From NCBI GenBank assembly GCA_963834365.1, contig CAWIBS010000043.1, positions 121,547 to 185,546 of the forward strand: a stretch of 64,000 bases of DNA, read 5' to 3'. The position numbers were made by a program, and so were the translations under genes. Source of the stretch: CAWJAP01 sp963834365. Its GTDB lineage: Bacteria; Acidobacteriota; Vicinamibacteria; Vicinamibacterales; Vicinamibacteraceae. Of this stretch, positions 8,498-21,081 are shown in pieces (within the stretch, counting starts at the first letter, position 1; every line of letters begins with the position of its first letter). The notes under the pieces were generated by a model. That model was not told where the DNA came from, did no database searches, and saw nothing but the letters and a program-made list of their open reading frames with translations.

Positions 8498-9319
8498 GGT
8501 GACCTGCGAGCACGCCAGCCGCGTCACCTGGAAAGCCCGAGTGACCGGAGGCGAGGAGCGCGCGCACGCGAGCGACGTCCGCGTCGGTATCGACGCCGAT
8601 GGAGTCGAAGCGGGTCTCGATCGCGCGAATGCGAATGCCATGCTCGAGCGCGCGCAGCTGCTCGAGCAGTTCGGTCTTTTCCAGGCGCGTCTGCGGCAGC
8701 GCCGCGAGGCGGAGCAGGGTCGTCCGCCGGTAGACGTACAGCCCGATGTGCTTCAGGGCGTGGGTCGGGACGCCGCCGTTCGCCGTATCGCGCCGGTAGG
8801 GAATCGGCGACCGCGAGAAATACAGCGCAAAGCCGTCCTGGCCGACGACGACCTTGACGACGTTGGGGCTCTCGAACTCCTCGGCTGCCTCGAAACGCCG
8901 GCACAGCGTTGACATCTCGAGCGTCGGATCGGTCGTAAACGGAGCGATGGCGGCCGCCACCATGGCCGGTTCGATGAGGGGCTCGTCCCCCTGCACGTTG
9001 ACGATGAGGTCGCATGTGAGCGACTGTGCCACCTCGGCCAGGCGATCAGTGCCGCTGCGGTGCTCGCTGCTGGTCATCATGCAGGTCCCGCCACTCGCGA
9101 TCACCGGCCTCGTACACCCGGAGATCGTCGGTCGCCACGAGCACCGCATCGAGGCCCGGGCGTGGCGCGCACGCGATCGGCCACGCGCACGATCATCGGA
9201 CGGCCGGCGAGGTCGATCAGCGGCTTGCCGGGGAGACGAGTCGATTGATAACGGGCAGGGATGACGGCGACCGCGCTTGGAATCGGAGACGCCGTGGGGG
9301 GCACGTGCAAGTCTACCAT
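8484..9319 (-). CDS. kdsB: CMP-Kdo synthetase, two frameshifts
   Basis: KdsB activates Kdo with CTP before transfer to lipid A. The start ATG at 9319 leads into AVIPARYQSTRLPGKPL, the nucleotidyltransferase signature. After VRAT the frame is lost near 9163 (CCCGGG run). It is recovered as GLDAVLVATDDLRVYEA, lost again near 9108, and then runs clean from VIASGGTCMMTS through HRSGTDRLAEV, NVQGDEP and the C-terminus. All family motifs are present once the two indels are allowed for, so the gene is probably functional and the breaks are sequence errors. It is the first gene of the operon and divergent from the gene at 9460. Confidence 0.88.
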
Positions 9320-9459
9320 AGCGTCCGACGCGCGCTCGGGGCCGGGAGCCTGCACGATCGGGCCGGAAGCCTGCCTGAAATGTCGTGGAGGCTCCGGTCC
9401 CCTTCGTCAGGCTCCCGTCGCCGGCCTGACCCACAAGTGATGTACTCTTGATTGCTGCG

Positions 9460-9996
9460 ATGATCCGGATGCGAGTCGTTCTGCTCGCGTGCCTGGTGGC
9501 GCTCGTGGCGGTCTGGGTCGCGACCACCGCGACGCTGCCGTTCCGCTCGGGGGGCGCTGCCGAAACGCCGCCGCCGCCGGCCGTCACCGAGAAGGGGCCG
9601 CTCGACGCGCTCGATCTCGAGGCGGCCGCGATGCGGCTCCGATCGCGCATCGATGCGGCGGCCCAGCCGGGACTCCCTGCGCGCAACCCGTTCCGGTTCG
9701 GCGCCGTGCCTGCCGCCAGAGCGCCGGTCGTCCAGCGGCCGGCGCCTCTACCCAGTGTGGCTGAGACTGTCGTCCAGCCCTCGGCCCCCCCGATCACGCT
9801 CGTCGGCCTCGCCGAGCAGTCTATTGACGGGGCTGTCGTGAGAACGGCCGTGCTGTCGATGTCTGAGAGCCTCCACTACGTGAAGGCTGGCGAGCGCGTG
9901 GGTTCTTCGTACGAAGTCGTCACCGTGGGCGAGGACGTCGTCGAACTGAAAGACCTGGTCTCGGGCACCCTCCGAACGTTGCGGCCGCAGCCGTAA
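9460..9996 (+). CDS. Membrane-anchored protein resembling PilP/GspC-type secretion or pilus proteins
   Basis: No firm family assignment. The ATG at 9460 is chosen over a TTG at 9448. One N-terminal hydrophobic helix (about residues 5-25) is followed by a Pro/Ala-rich linker and a short conserved-looking motif, PARNPFRFG. A C-terminal domain of about 65 residues has the flow ITLVGLAEQS, then HYVKAGERVGSSYEVVTVGEDVVELKD. That last pattern resembles the HR domain of PilP/GspC proteins. It would lie in the periplasm with its anchor in the inner membrane. It stands alone, convergent with serA and without pilus genes nearby, so the resemblance is suggestive only. Confidence 0.5.
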   Translation: MIRMRVVLLACLVALVAVWVATTATLPFRSGGAAETPPPPAVTEKGPLDALDLEAAAMRLRSRIDAAAQPGLPARNPFRFGAVPAARAPVVQRPAPLPSVAETVVQPSAPPITLVGLAEQSIDGAVVRTAVLSMSESLHYVKAGERVGSSYEVVTVGEDVVELKDLVSGTLRTLRPQP

Positions 9997-10012
9997 CCCG
10001 TGATCCCCGGCG

Positions 10013-11608
10013 TTACGATTCCGGAAGGCGGACGACCCGGGCCTCCTTGATGGCCGGGACGGCTTCGAGTGCCGCCAGGATTGTCTCGTCGACGCGACGC
10101 GCACCGCTCTCGTCCACGTTCACGACGCCGACCGCCCCGGCCGCGTCCCGACCGAGCGCGAAGTTGGCGATGTTGACGCCGTGGCGGCCGAGCACCGACC
10201 CCACCTCGCCGATGACACCCGGCATGTCTTGATTGCGAATGACGATGAGCGTGCCGTCGAGCGGTGCTTCGACCGGGATCCCGTCGAGGAGGACCAGCCG
10301 GGGGCCGCTCTGCTCGAAGACCGTGCCCTCGACCCAGCGCTCGCCGCCGCTCGTCTGCAGCTTGACCGACAGCAGGTTCGTGAAGTTGCGCGGGCGCGCG
10401 CTCCGTGTTTCGACGACGTCGATGCCGCGCTCGGTGGCGACCCGCCGTGCATTGACGAGCGACACGCCACCCGACAGGACCAGGCGGAAGAATCCGACGA
10501 GCACCGACGCCGCGACGAGCTCGTTCGAGCCCTCGGCGAGTCCTCCGTAATACCGGATGCTGATCCCTTCCGTCCGCCCGCCGCCGAGCTGTGCCAGCGC
10601 GAGGCCGAGCCGTTCGCCGAGCGCCATGAACGGATGCAGCCGCTTGAACTCCTCGGCCGGGATCGACGCGAAGTTCACGGCGTTGCGAACCACGCCGTGC
10701 AGCAGGAAGTCGCGCACGCCGGCCGCGACGTCGAGCCCCACCAGTTCCTGCGCCTCGGCGGTCGAGGCGGCGATGTGCGGCGTGGCGACGACCCGCGGCG
10801 AGGCCACCAGGGACCAGTCGGTCGGCGGCTCCTTCTGGAACACGTCGAGCCCGGCGCCGCCCACCTGGCCGCTGGCCAGAGCGGCGGCCAGCGCCGGCTC
10901 GTCGACGAGCTCGCCCCGCGCCGTGTTGACGATGCGGACGCCCGGCTTGCAGGCGGCGAACCGCGCGGCGTCGAAGAGATGCCGGGTCTGGTCGGTCGTC
11001 GGCAGATGCAGCGAGATGTAGTCGGCCGACGCGCAGAGCGTGTCGAGATCGACGAGCTGCACGTCCAGTTCCTCGGCCACGTGCGCGGCGATGAACGGGT
11101 CGTGGGCGAGGATGCGCATGCCGAAGGCGCGCGCACGATGGGCGACGGCCTGGCCGATGCGGCCGAAGCCGACGACCCCGAGCGTCTTGTCACGCAACTC
11201 CGCACCGAGCAGGCTCTTCTTCTCCCAGCGCTGCTGCTTCATCGACGCGTCCGCCGAGGCGACCGACCTCGCCAGCGTGAGCATGAGCGCCAGTGCGTGC
11301 TCGGCGACGCTGATGCTGTTCCCGCCGGGCGCGTTGGTGACGACGATGCCACGCGCGCTGGCGGCATCGAGATCGACGTTGTCAACGCCCGAGCCGGCGC
11401 GCGCCACGATCTTGAGTTGGCGGGCGGCGTCGATGACCTCCTGCGTCACCTTCGTGGCGCTGCGAACGAGCAGGGCATCGGCGTCCACGATGTCGGCGAG
11501 CAAGTCGGCCTTCGAACGCCCGGGACGTGCATCGACCTCGAAGCCGTCCACGTTCTGCAGCAGGGTGACGGCGGTCGCCGGGAGGTCGTCGGAGATGATG
11601 ATTTTCAT
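10013..11608 (-). CDS. serA: D-3-phosphoglycerate dehydrogenase (long form with ACT domain)
   Basis: SerA oxidises 3-phosphoglycerate in the first step of serine synthesis. The 531-residue product starts at the ATG at 11608 (MKIIISDDLP). It has the catalytic/NAD domain with RAGSGVDNVD, GFGRIGQAVA, the arginine motif VNTARGELVDE and the catalytic His in ATPHIAAST. An intervening ASB-type domain lies around residues 320-450, and an ACT domain at the C-terminus (RNQDMPGVIGEVGSVLGRHG). ACT domains in this family usually bind serine for feedback inhibition. The open frame reaches 11764, but that part lacks SerA character. Confidence 0.95.
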   Translation of the reverse strand: MKIIISDDLPATAVTLLQNVDGFEVDARPGRSKADLLADIVDADALLVRSATKVTQEVIDAARQLKIVARAGSGVDNVDLDAASARGIVVTNAPGGNSISVAEHALALMLTLARSVASADASMKQQRWEKKSLLGAELRDKTLGVVGFGRIGQAVAHRARAFGMRILAHDPFIAAHVAEELDVQLVDLDTLCASADYISLHLPTTDQTRHLFDAARFAACKPGVRIVNTARGELVDEPALAAALASGQVGGAGLDVFQKEPPTDWSLVASPRVVATPHIAASTAEAQELVGLDVAAGVRDFLLHGVVRNAVNFASIPAEEFKRLHPFMALGERLGLALAQLGGGRTEGISIRYYGGLAEGSNELVAASVLVGFFRLVLSGGVSLVNARRVATERGIDVVETRSARPRNFTNLLSVKLQTSGGERWVEGTVFEQSGPRLVLLDGIPVEAPLDGTLIVIRNQDMPGVIGEVGSVLGRHGVNIANFALGRDAAGAVGVVNVDESGARRVDETILAALEAVPAIKEARVVRLPES

Positions 11609-11806
11609 GAGGCAAGACGTATGCCACGCACTGAGGATCGGCGCGCGCGCGAATCGATGAACCAGGCTCAGTGCCAGTGAGGGCTGAGGATAGTCACGAG
11701 GACCGGTTGGCGGCAGGTGGCCACCACGCGCCCGTGGTGGCCGGGCCGCGCGTGCGTTGTGCATTATAATGGCGCCCGCGTTCGCGGACTACGACGAGCG
11801 GAACCC

Positions 11807-11821
11807 GCACCAGGATGGTGC
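11807..11821. other. Small perfect hairpin in the serA-icd gap
   Basis: GCACCA and TGGTGC are separated by GGA. It lies 37 bp downstream of the TATAAT and is not followed by a T-run, so it is not a terminator on the plus strand. Confidence 0.45.
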
Positions 11822-12034
11822 AAACCGCAGGAACCCCACGATTCATCGCAACGTGCGCCCGTGGGCAGCGGGGTTTTCAACAAGGTTTTCCACAGATTCT
11901 GTGAAGATCCTGTAACGCCTCAGGGGGTAGTGACCTAAAGACGGCAGGTCGCGCCGACCCGAGGCCGGATCGCGTCCGCCGACACGGGTGCGATGCCGCC
12001 GCGCCGCGCGTGAGCCACGGAATCTCGGACACGC

Positions 12035-12078
12035 CACGGACAGATCGGACAAGGGCCACGGATAGATCGGACAAGATC
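12035..12078 (+). repeat. Two near-identical 21-bp direct repeats upstream of icd
   Basis: GCCACGGAYAGATCGGACAA occurs twice back to back, differing at one base (Y). The copies end just before the AGCGGGGAGA ribosome-binding region of icd. Confidence 0.7.
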
Positions 12079-12096
12079 GGAGCGGGGAGAAACGTC

Positions 12097-13368
<1,272 letters not shown>

Positions 13369-13376
13369 GCGGACAA

Positions 13377-13421
13377 CCAGCTACCAGCTACTAGCTACCA
13401 ACGACCAGACTACCGGCTACC
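13377..13421 (+). repeat. Degenerate 7-bp tandem repeat (CTACCAG) between icd and mdh
   Basis: Units such as CTACCAG, CTACTAG and CTACCAA run for about 45 bp. The same unit appears cleanly after mdh at 14386-14441. Confidence 0.75.
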
Positions 13422-13453
13422 CCGCACAAACCTCACAGCCGAGATCGACGCCC

Positions 13454-14380
13454 ATGAATCGAAAAGTCACCGTCGTCGGTGGCGCCGGCAACGTCGGCCA
13501 GACCGTGGCCCGCTGCATCGCCGAGAAGGAGCTCGCCGACGTCGTCATCATCGACATCGCGAAGGACAAGGCGACCGGGGTCGCGCTCGACATCTACCAG
13601 TCGTGCTCGATCGCCGGGTCCGATTCGCGCGTCGTCGGGGGCGACGACTATGCGATGAGCGCCGGGTCGGACGTCGTGGTCGTCACCTCCGGCGTGCCGC
13701 GCAAGCCGGGCATGAGCCGCGACGACCTCGTCCAGACCAACTACAAGATCATGCAGGCGGTCACCGAGCAGGTCGTCAGGCATTCGCCCGACACCATCAT
13801 CGTGCCGGTGGCGAACCCGCTCGACGCGATGTGTCAGGCGGTCTACCGGCTGAGCGGCTTTCCGCGGGAGCGCGTACTCGGCATGGCAGGCGTCCTGGAC
13901 TCCGCGCGCATGCGCGCGTTCCTGGCCATGGAGCTGCAGGTGTCGGTCGAGGACATTCACGCCTTCGTGCTCGGCGGCCACGGCGACGAGATGGTGCCGC
14001 TGCCCCGGTACTCGACGGTAGCAGGCGTGCCGATCACCGAGTTGCTGCCGGCCGATCGCATCGAAGCCATCTGCAAGAGGACGGCAGGGGGCGGTGGGGA
14101 GCTGACCAAACTCATCGGCACGAGCGCCTGGTTCGCGCCAGGGGCGGCGGCTGCCGAAATGGTCGAGTGCATCCTCAAGGACAAGAAGAAGATTCACCCG
14201 TGCTCTGTCTTCCTGCAGGGCGAATATGGGGTGAAGGACCTCTTCGTCGGCGTGCCCGTCAAGCTGGGCGCCAAGGGGATGGAGCAGATCGTCCAGATCA
14301 CGCTGACCCCGGACGAGCAGGCGCTCCTCGACAAGTCCGCGGCCGCGGTGAAGGCGCTGACGGACATCATTGGGGTGTAG
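13454..14380 (+). CDS. mdh: Malate dehydrogenase
   Basis: Mdh oxidises malate to oxaloacetate with NAD. The 308-residue product starts at the ATG at 13454 and is of the LDH-like MDH type. It has a Rossmann fold with VGGAGNVGQTVA and an acidic residue in IIDIAKD for NAD preference, the mobile loop SGVPRKPGMSRDDL with substrate arginines, and VANPLDAM. The catalytic Asp/Arg is in GVLDSARMR and the catalytic His in GGHGDEMVPL. It is framed by CTACCAG repeats and lies 85 bp after icd, so the two may be cotranscribed. Confidence 0.96.
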   Translation: MNRKVTVVGGAGNVGQTVARCIAEKELADVVIIDIAKDKATGVALDIYQSCSIAGSDSRVVGGDDYAMSAGSDVVVVTSGVPRKPGMSRDDLVQTNYKIMQAVTEQVVRHSPDTIIVPVANPLDAMCQAVYRLSGFPRERVLGMAGVLDSARMRAFLAMELQVSVEDIHAFVLGGHGDEMVPLPRYSTVAGVPITELLPADRIEAICKRTAGGGGELTKLIGTSAWFAPGAAAAEMVECILKDKKKIHPCSVFLQGEYGVKDLFVGVPVKLGAKGMEQIVQITLTPDEQALLDKSAAAVKALTDIIGV

Positions 14381-14385
14381 CTCTC

Positions 14386-14441
14386 TCAGCTACCAGCTAC
14401 CAGCTACCAGCTACCAGCTACCAGCTACCAGCTATCAGCGA
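14386..14441 (+). repeat. 7-bp tandem repeat (CTACCAG), about seven units
   Basis: CTACCAG is repeated almost perfectly at least six times and ends in CTATCAG. It lies between the convergent mdh and cstA genes, where it may take the place of an ordinary terminator; no classical terminator hairpin is visible here. Confidence 0.85.
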
Positions 14442-14453
14442 TCGGTCGGTCGC

Positions 14454-16266
14454 TCAAGCGGCTGTTGCCGTGCGGCGTCCGCGCACGTTGCGGCTGATTA
14501 CCGTCACCGCTTCGATGACCAGCAGCAGCGCCAGCGCGAACAGCAGCGTGCTCACGGGGCCGTTTGCATCGAACCGCGTCGCGGACGGCAGGCTGCGTAC
14601 CCAATCCAGCAGGATGATTCCCAGCGACGTGAACGTCACGCCCACCATGAAGGCCGCCGGCACGGCCGTATACCACCAGCGCTTGCCGGTGCGCAGCAGC
14701 CACACCGTGACGCCGACGAGCGTCAACGCCGCGAGCAGCTGGTTGGCCGTGCCGAAGAGCGTCCAGAACATGCGCCACGCGGGCACTTCCAGGCCGGTCA
14801 CGGGGTGCGTCAGGGTCTGCAGGACGAGGTAGAGCGGCGGCACGAGCGTGAGCGCCGTGCAGACGTAGCGCCCGCGCATGTCGTGCCAGCCGGTGAATTC
14901 CTGGAGCACGTACCGGCCGAGGCGCGTGCACACGTCGAGCGTGTCATAGATGAACGTCGCGAATGCGAGCAGGGAGAACCGGTAGAGATACGTTTGCGCG
15001 ACGCCGTACTCGATCCCGAAGACACTGGCCAGGAGCGCGATGAAGCGCGACACGCCCTGGGCGAAAATCTGGTCCGGGTTCCCGCTCGCCCCGCGCGCCA
15101 TGATCATCACGCAGCTGAGCGAGATCACGGCCACGAAGGCTTCCAGCAGCATCGCACCGTAGCCGATGGACTTCGCGTCGGTTTCGGCTCGCAGCTGCTT
15201 CGACGAGGTGCCGGAGCTGATGAGCGAATGGAAGCCGCTGCACGCCCCGCACGCGATCGTCACGAACAGCACCGGGAACAGCCAGACGACCGCACCGGTC
15301 CTGTCGTCGGTGACGGAGAGGCCGCCGCGGAACGCCGGATAGCGTGATCTCGAGGCCCGCGTTCGGCATGAAGCTGCCGGCGACAATCCCGAGAAACGCA
15401 AGCAGCACCGTGGCCGACAGGAAGTAGCCGCCGAGGAATCCGCGCGGCTGCAGCAGCGCCCAGACCGGCACGATCGACGCGACGCCGCAGTACAGGAGAA
15501 GGAGAATGTCCCAGGTCTTGGAGGCGCTGCCATTCCACCAGAGCGCCTCCGGAATCGCCAGGGGCATGTACGGGCCCGCCCAGATCGCCACGAGCACGAG
15601 AGGCATGAAGATTGCCGTCGCCAGGCCCAGCGACAGCCTCGCGTACCTGAGGACGAAGCCCAGGACGACCGCGAGCAGCAGGTAGAGCATCGACGAACTG
15701 GCGACCGCCGCGCCCGTCCTGACGGCTTCGACCGATGCCGCATGGGCGGCCTGTTCCGCCGCGGTCGCGCCGGCAGCGAGCGGCGCCGGCGACTTCGGCG
15801 CGAAGGTCGTCGCCGTCAGATCCGTGAACGCCACGACGATGTAGACCAGCGCGATCCAGACGAACGCCAGGAACAGCATGTAGGCGCGCCGGCTCATGTG
15901 CTCGCGGACGATCTCGGCGATCGAGCGCGCCTTGTGCCGCACCGACGCGATCAGCGACCCCATGTCGTGGACGCCGCCGACGAAGATGCTGCCGATCAGG
16001 ATCCAGACCAGGGCCGGCACCCAGCCGAACAGGAGGCCGGCCGCGATCGGGCCGACGATGGGACCGGCCGCGGCAATCGCGGAGAAATGTTGCGAAAACA
16101 GATAGGGCGCCGGTGTCGGCACGAAGTCGAGGCCGTCGTTGACCTCGCAGGCAGGTGTCGCCGCGTCGGCGCTCAGTTCGAGCGTCCGCGCCAGCCACCG
16201 GCCGTACGTGTGATAGGCCACGAACAGGATCACGCCCGTTCCGGCCGTCAGCAGCAACAGACTCAT
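14454..16266 (-). CDS. cstA: Carbon starvation protein A (peptide/pyruvate transporter family), one frameshift
   Basis: CstA-family proteins are multi-helix inner-membrane transporters for peptides or pyruvate. The N-terminal part starts at the ATG at 16266 and has the family motifs SQHFSAIAAAGPIVGPIAA and GGVHDMGSL. The frame breaks near 15340 and resumes at FRGGLSVTDD; the remainder includes VTIACGACSGFHSLISSGT, GTANQLLAALTL and the last helices. About 600 residues in total, as in shorter family members. The single break, within a GC run and with both halves conserved, is most likely an assembly error. Its place beside TCA genes fits uptake of organic carbon. Confidence 0.88.
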
Positions 16267-16294
16267 CGGCGTGGCTCCCTGGGATCTCTGCCGG

Positions 16295-17041
16295 CTACTT
16301 GCCGAACAGCAGCGCCCTGGCGTACTCGCGGTTCATGCGGGCGATCCCTGCGATCGAGATCTCCTTCGGGCAGACCGCCTGGCACTCGCCCTCGTTCGAG
16401 CAGCTGCCGAAGCCCTCGGCGTCCATCTCGTCGACCATGGCGACGGTGCGCCGCTCGCGCTCGGGCTGGCCCTGGGGCAGCAGGCTCAGATGGGCGAGCT
16501 TCGCGGCGGTGAAGAGCGCTGCCGACGCGTTCTTGCAGGCCGCCACACAGGCGCCGCAGCCGATGCACTGCGCATAGTCCATCGCCTGGTCGGCCGCATC
16601 CTTCGACACGAAAATCGCGTTGCCGTCGGGAGCCGATCCCACGTTGATGGACGTGTAGCCCCCTGACTGGACGATCCGGTCGAAGGCGCTCCGGTCGACG
16701 ACCAGATCCTTGAGGATCGGGAACGCGCGGGCACGCCAGGGCTCGATGACGATCGTGTCGCCGTCCTTGAAGCGGCGCATGTGCAGCTGGCACACGGTCG
16801 TTCCCCGGTCGGGACCGTGCGCGATGCCGTTGACCATGCACCCGCACGTGCCGCAGATGCCCTCGCGGCAGTCCGAGTCGAAGGCGATCGGATCCTCGCC
16901 CTTCTTGATCAGCCCTTCGTTCACGACGTCGAGCATCTCGAGAAAGGACATGTCCGGCGAGATGGCCCGTGCCTCGTAGTCCACCAGGCGACCCGGGGCG
17001 GTGGGAGACGATTGGCGCCAGACTCGGAGTCTCAGGTTCAT
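16295..17041 (-). CDS. sdhB: Succinate dehydrogenase/fumarate reductase iron-sulfur subunit
   Basis: SdhB carries the three Fe-S clusters that link the flavin to the quinone site. The 248-residue product has the [2Fe-2S] motif SDCREGICGTCGCMVNG and the two C-terminal cluster motifs CIGCGACVAACKN and CSNEGECQAVCPKEI. The spacing matches the non-classical SdhCAB type found with a single five-helix cytochrome. It is the last gene of sdhCAB; the gap to sdhA is 123 bp and contains an inverted repeat. Confidence 0.95.
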   Translation of the reverse strand: MNLRLRVWRQSSPTAPGRLVDYEARAISPDMSFLEMLDVVNEGLIKKGEDPIAFDSDCREGICGTCGCMVNGIAHGPDRGTTVCQLHMRRFKDGDTIVIEPWRARAFPILKDLVVDRSAFDRIVQSGGYTSINVGSAPDGNAIFVSKDAADQAMDYAQCIGCGACVAACKNASAALFTAAKLAHLSLLPQGQPERERRTVAMVDEMDAEGFGSCSNEGECQAVCPKEISIAGIARMNREYARALLFGK

Positions 17042-17052
17042 GTGATGAAAAA

Positions 17053-17161
17053 CAGGGCTACAGGCTACGGACTACAGGCTACAGGAAGATCTTCCCCGAA
17101 GCCCATCGTCCGCTGCCTGCAGTGTGTAGGCCCGTAGCCCGCAGTCTGTAGCCCGTAGCCC
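17053..17161. repeat. Inverted pair of GGCTACR repeats between sdhA and sdhB
   Basis: One arm at 17053-17084 reads GGCTACAGGCTACGGACTAC and onward. The other at about 17127-17161 is the same repeat in reverse orientation (TGTAGCCCGTAGCCCC). The RNA could fold into a long hairpin inside the sdhCAB transcript. Confidence 0.7.
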
Positions 17162-17164
17162 CGA

Positions 17165-19074
<1,910 letters not shown>

Positions 19075-19078
<4 letters not shown>

Positions 19079-19746
19079 GAGCGTCCTCCGGCGAGATAGA
19101 CGACCACCGGCACCAGCGCGAACCCGATTGCCATCACCACGGCGACGACGATTCCGGTCTTGAGGATGAACGGGGTATAGCGCGGGTGATCGACGCCGAG
19201 GGACTGGAACGCGCTCGAGAGGCCATGCCGGAGGTGCAGCCCCACGACTGCCATGCTGAGCACGTAGAAGACGACATAGAGCGGCGCACGGAACGTCTCG
19301 TTGACGAGGCGCGCGAGGTCGCGCATGCCGTCCGGCGCCTCGTACCACGGACCGAACTTGAACGTCTTCAGGTGCAGCACCATGAACACCAGCAGCCACG
19401 TGCCGGTGACGATCATCGTCGTGGACGCCAGGCTCTTGCGGCTCGTGTGGCGTGCGGGCGTCTTCTTCTCGTAGTCGCGGCCGCGGGCCGTGCGGTTGGC
19501 GAGGTAGTTGCGCACGGCCTTGTAGGCGTGCGTCACGAAGAGCAGCACCAGTCCCGCCTCCGCGAGGTAGACGAGCGGGTTCGAGATCAGCTTGTGCGAG
19601 TACGCGTTGTAGGCGTGGGGATCGACGAGGACCAGCAGATTCGCCGCCAGATGCGTGACGAGAAACCCGGCGAAGCCGAGGCCCGTCAGCGCGACGATGA
19701 CCTTCGTCCCGACCGACGAGGTGACAAAGCGGACGAGATGGGACAT
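19075..19746 (-). CDS. sdhC: Succinate dehydrogenase cytochrome b subunit (five-helix type)
   Basis: SdhC anchors the complex and passes electrons to quinone through haem b. The 223-residue product has five predicted helices: about residues 13-33, 57-76, 108-128, 155-175 and 196-218. Candidate haem-ligand histidines lie in the helices (VTHLAANL, VTHAYKA, LHLKTF, LHLRHGL). The single-protein anchor classifies the complex as the SdhCAB rather than SdhCDAB type. It is the first gene of the operon, and its upstream region (19747-19911) is shared with divergent sucC. Confidence 0.92.
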
Positions 19747-19911
19747 GGAGCAGGATGACGATGCCGTTCGCGGCGCCGCGCGGACGTCCAGCCGGAATAT
19801 TAGCCCGCGTGCGGGACGGCCGCAACGGCGCCGGCGTCGCGGCCGGGCAGCCCTTGATCGCCGGCCTCAATGCGACGATGATTACGCGTCGCGCGGAAGA
19901 ACGATCACACC
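19747..19911. other. Shared upstream region of sdhC and sucC
   Basis: A 165-bp divergent intergenic region that must hold the promoters for sdhCAB (minus) and sucCD (plus). I see no clear -35/-10 pair or operator symmetry. Confidence 0.5.
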
Positions 19912-21081
19912 ATGAAGATTCACGAGTACCAGGGCAAGTCGATTCTCGCGAAATACGGCGTGCCGGTGCCGCGCGGCGAAATGGCGACGACCGCAGCAGA
20001 CGTGGGCGCGATTGCCCGGCGTCTCGGCAGCGCCGTGTCCGTCGTCAAGGCGCAGATTCACGCCGGCGGGCGCGGCAAAGGCGGCGGCGTCAAGGTCGTG
20101 AAGGGGGCCGACGAGGCCGAGAGAGTCGCCGGCCAGCTGCTCGGGATGCAGCTGGTGACCCACCAGACCGGTCCAGCCGGCCAGCGCGTGTCGCGGGTGC
20201 TGGTCGAGGAGGGCCTGCAGATCGTCAAGGAGCTGTATTTCGGCATGCTGGTGGATCGCTCGTCGCGATCGCCGGTGCTGATGGCCAGCGCCGAAGGCGG
20301 CGTGGACATCGAGGAAGTCGCCGCCAGGACGCCGCACCTCATCGTCAAGGAGTTCGTCCATCCCGGCGTCGGCCTGACCGTCTTCCAGGCGCGCAAGATC
20401 GCCTTCGGGATCGGACTGGAAGGCCCGCAGATCGCCCAGGCCGTGAAGCTCCTCCAGGCGCTCTACCAGGCCTTCATCGGCAGCGACGCGTCGCTCATCG
20501 AGATCAACCCGCTCATCGTCACCGCCGACGGCAACCTGCTGGCGCTCGACGCGAAGGTGACCTTCGACGACAACGCCCTGTACCGGCATCCCGAATTCAA
20601 GGAGATGCGCGACGTTGCCGAAGAGGATCCGCTCGAGGTCGAGGCGTCCAAGTACTCGCTCAACTACATCCGCCTCGACGGCACGATTGGCTGCATGGTC
20701 AACGGCGCCGGCCTCGCGATGGCGACGATGGACATCATCAAGCTCGCGGGTGGCGAGCCGGCCAACTTCCTCGACGTGGGCGGCGGCGCCAATGCCGAGC
20801 AGATCCGCAACGCCTTCAAGATCCTGATGTCCGACGCCAATGTGAAGGCGGTCCTCATCAACATCTTCGGCGGCATCCTGCGCTGCGACGTCCTCGCCGA
20901 CGGGCTGATCAAGGCTGTCACCGAGCTCCATGTGACGGTGCCCATCGTCATCCGCATGGAAGGGACCAACGTCGAGCAGGGCAAGGCCATGCTCGCCGCC
21001 AGCGGCCTCAACTTCACCAGCGCCGATTCGATGGGCGAGGCCGCCGAGAAGGTCGTCGCGCTGGCGCGACAGGCCCGGTAG
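19912..21081 (+). CDS. sucC: Succinyl-CoA ligase beta subunit
   Basis: SucC, with SucD, converts succinyl-CoA to succinate with substrate-level NTP synthesis. The 389-residue protein starts MKIHEYQGKSIL, has the ATP-grasp region (KAQIHAGGRGKGGGVK) and the Mg/nucleotide segment SLIEINPLIV. The C-terminal CoA ligase domain carries GTIGCMVNGAGLAMATMD, EPANFLDVGGGA and NIFGGILRCD. The length is exactly that of the family. It is cotranscribed with sucD across an 81-bp gap that holds a REP-like palindrome. Confidence 0.97.
   Translation: MKIHEYQGKSILAKYGVPVPRGEMATTAADVGAIARRLGSAVSVVKAQIHAGGRGKGGGVKVVKGADEAERVAGQLLGMQLVTHQTGPAGQRVSRVLVEEGLQIVKELYFGMLVDRSSRSPVLMASAEGGVDIEEVAARTPHLIVKEFVHPGVGLTVFQARKIAFGIGLEGPQIAQAVKLLQALYQAFIGSDASLIEINPLIVTADGNLLALDAKVTFDDNALYRHPEFKEMRDVAEEDPLEVEASKYSLNYIRLDGTIGCMVNGAGLAMATMDIIKLAGGEPANFLDVGGGANAEQIRNAFKILMSDANVKAVLINIFGGILRCDVLADGLIKAVTELHVTVPIVIRMEGTNVEQGKAMLAASGLNFTSADSMGEAAEKVVALARQAR

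Larger units (their letters stand above)
11609..12096. other. 488-bp gap between divergent serA and icd
   Basis: No convincing gene. It contains a TATAAT at 11765-11770 inside the palindrome ATTATAAT, so a -10 element can be read on either strand. A perfect 6-bp hairpin with a 3-nt loop lies at 11807-11821 (GCACCA, TGGTGC). TTTTCCACA, one base from a DnaA box, is near 11887. Near-identical 21-bp repeats precede icd (12035-12078). No good -35 is visible for either direction. A structured leader or small RNA starting near 11777 is possible but unproven. Confidence 0.4.

Noticed and set aside
6641..8857. 738-codon open frame on the plus strand
   Set aside because: It is antisense to pyrG, kdsA and kdsB, which have full family motifs. 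Such frames are common in very GC-rich codon use.
9320..9797. Upstream extension of the kdsB frame to 9797
   Set aside because: The extension is Arg/Thr/Ala-rich, antisense to the gene at 9460, and the real kdsB start is in another frame at 9319.
11885..11900. DnaA-box-like TTTTCCACA suggesting a replication origin
   Set aside because: Only one near match, no cluster, and neither dnaA nor dnaN is nearby.
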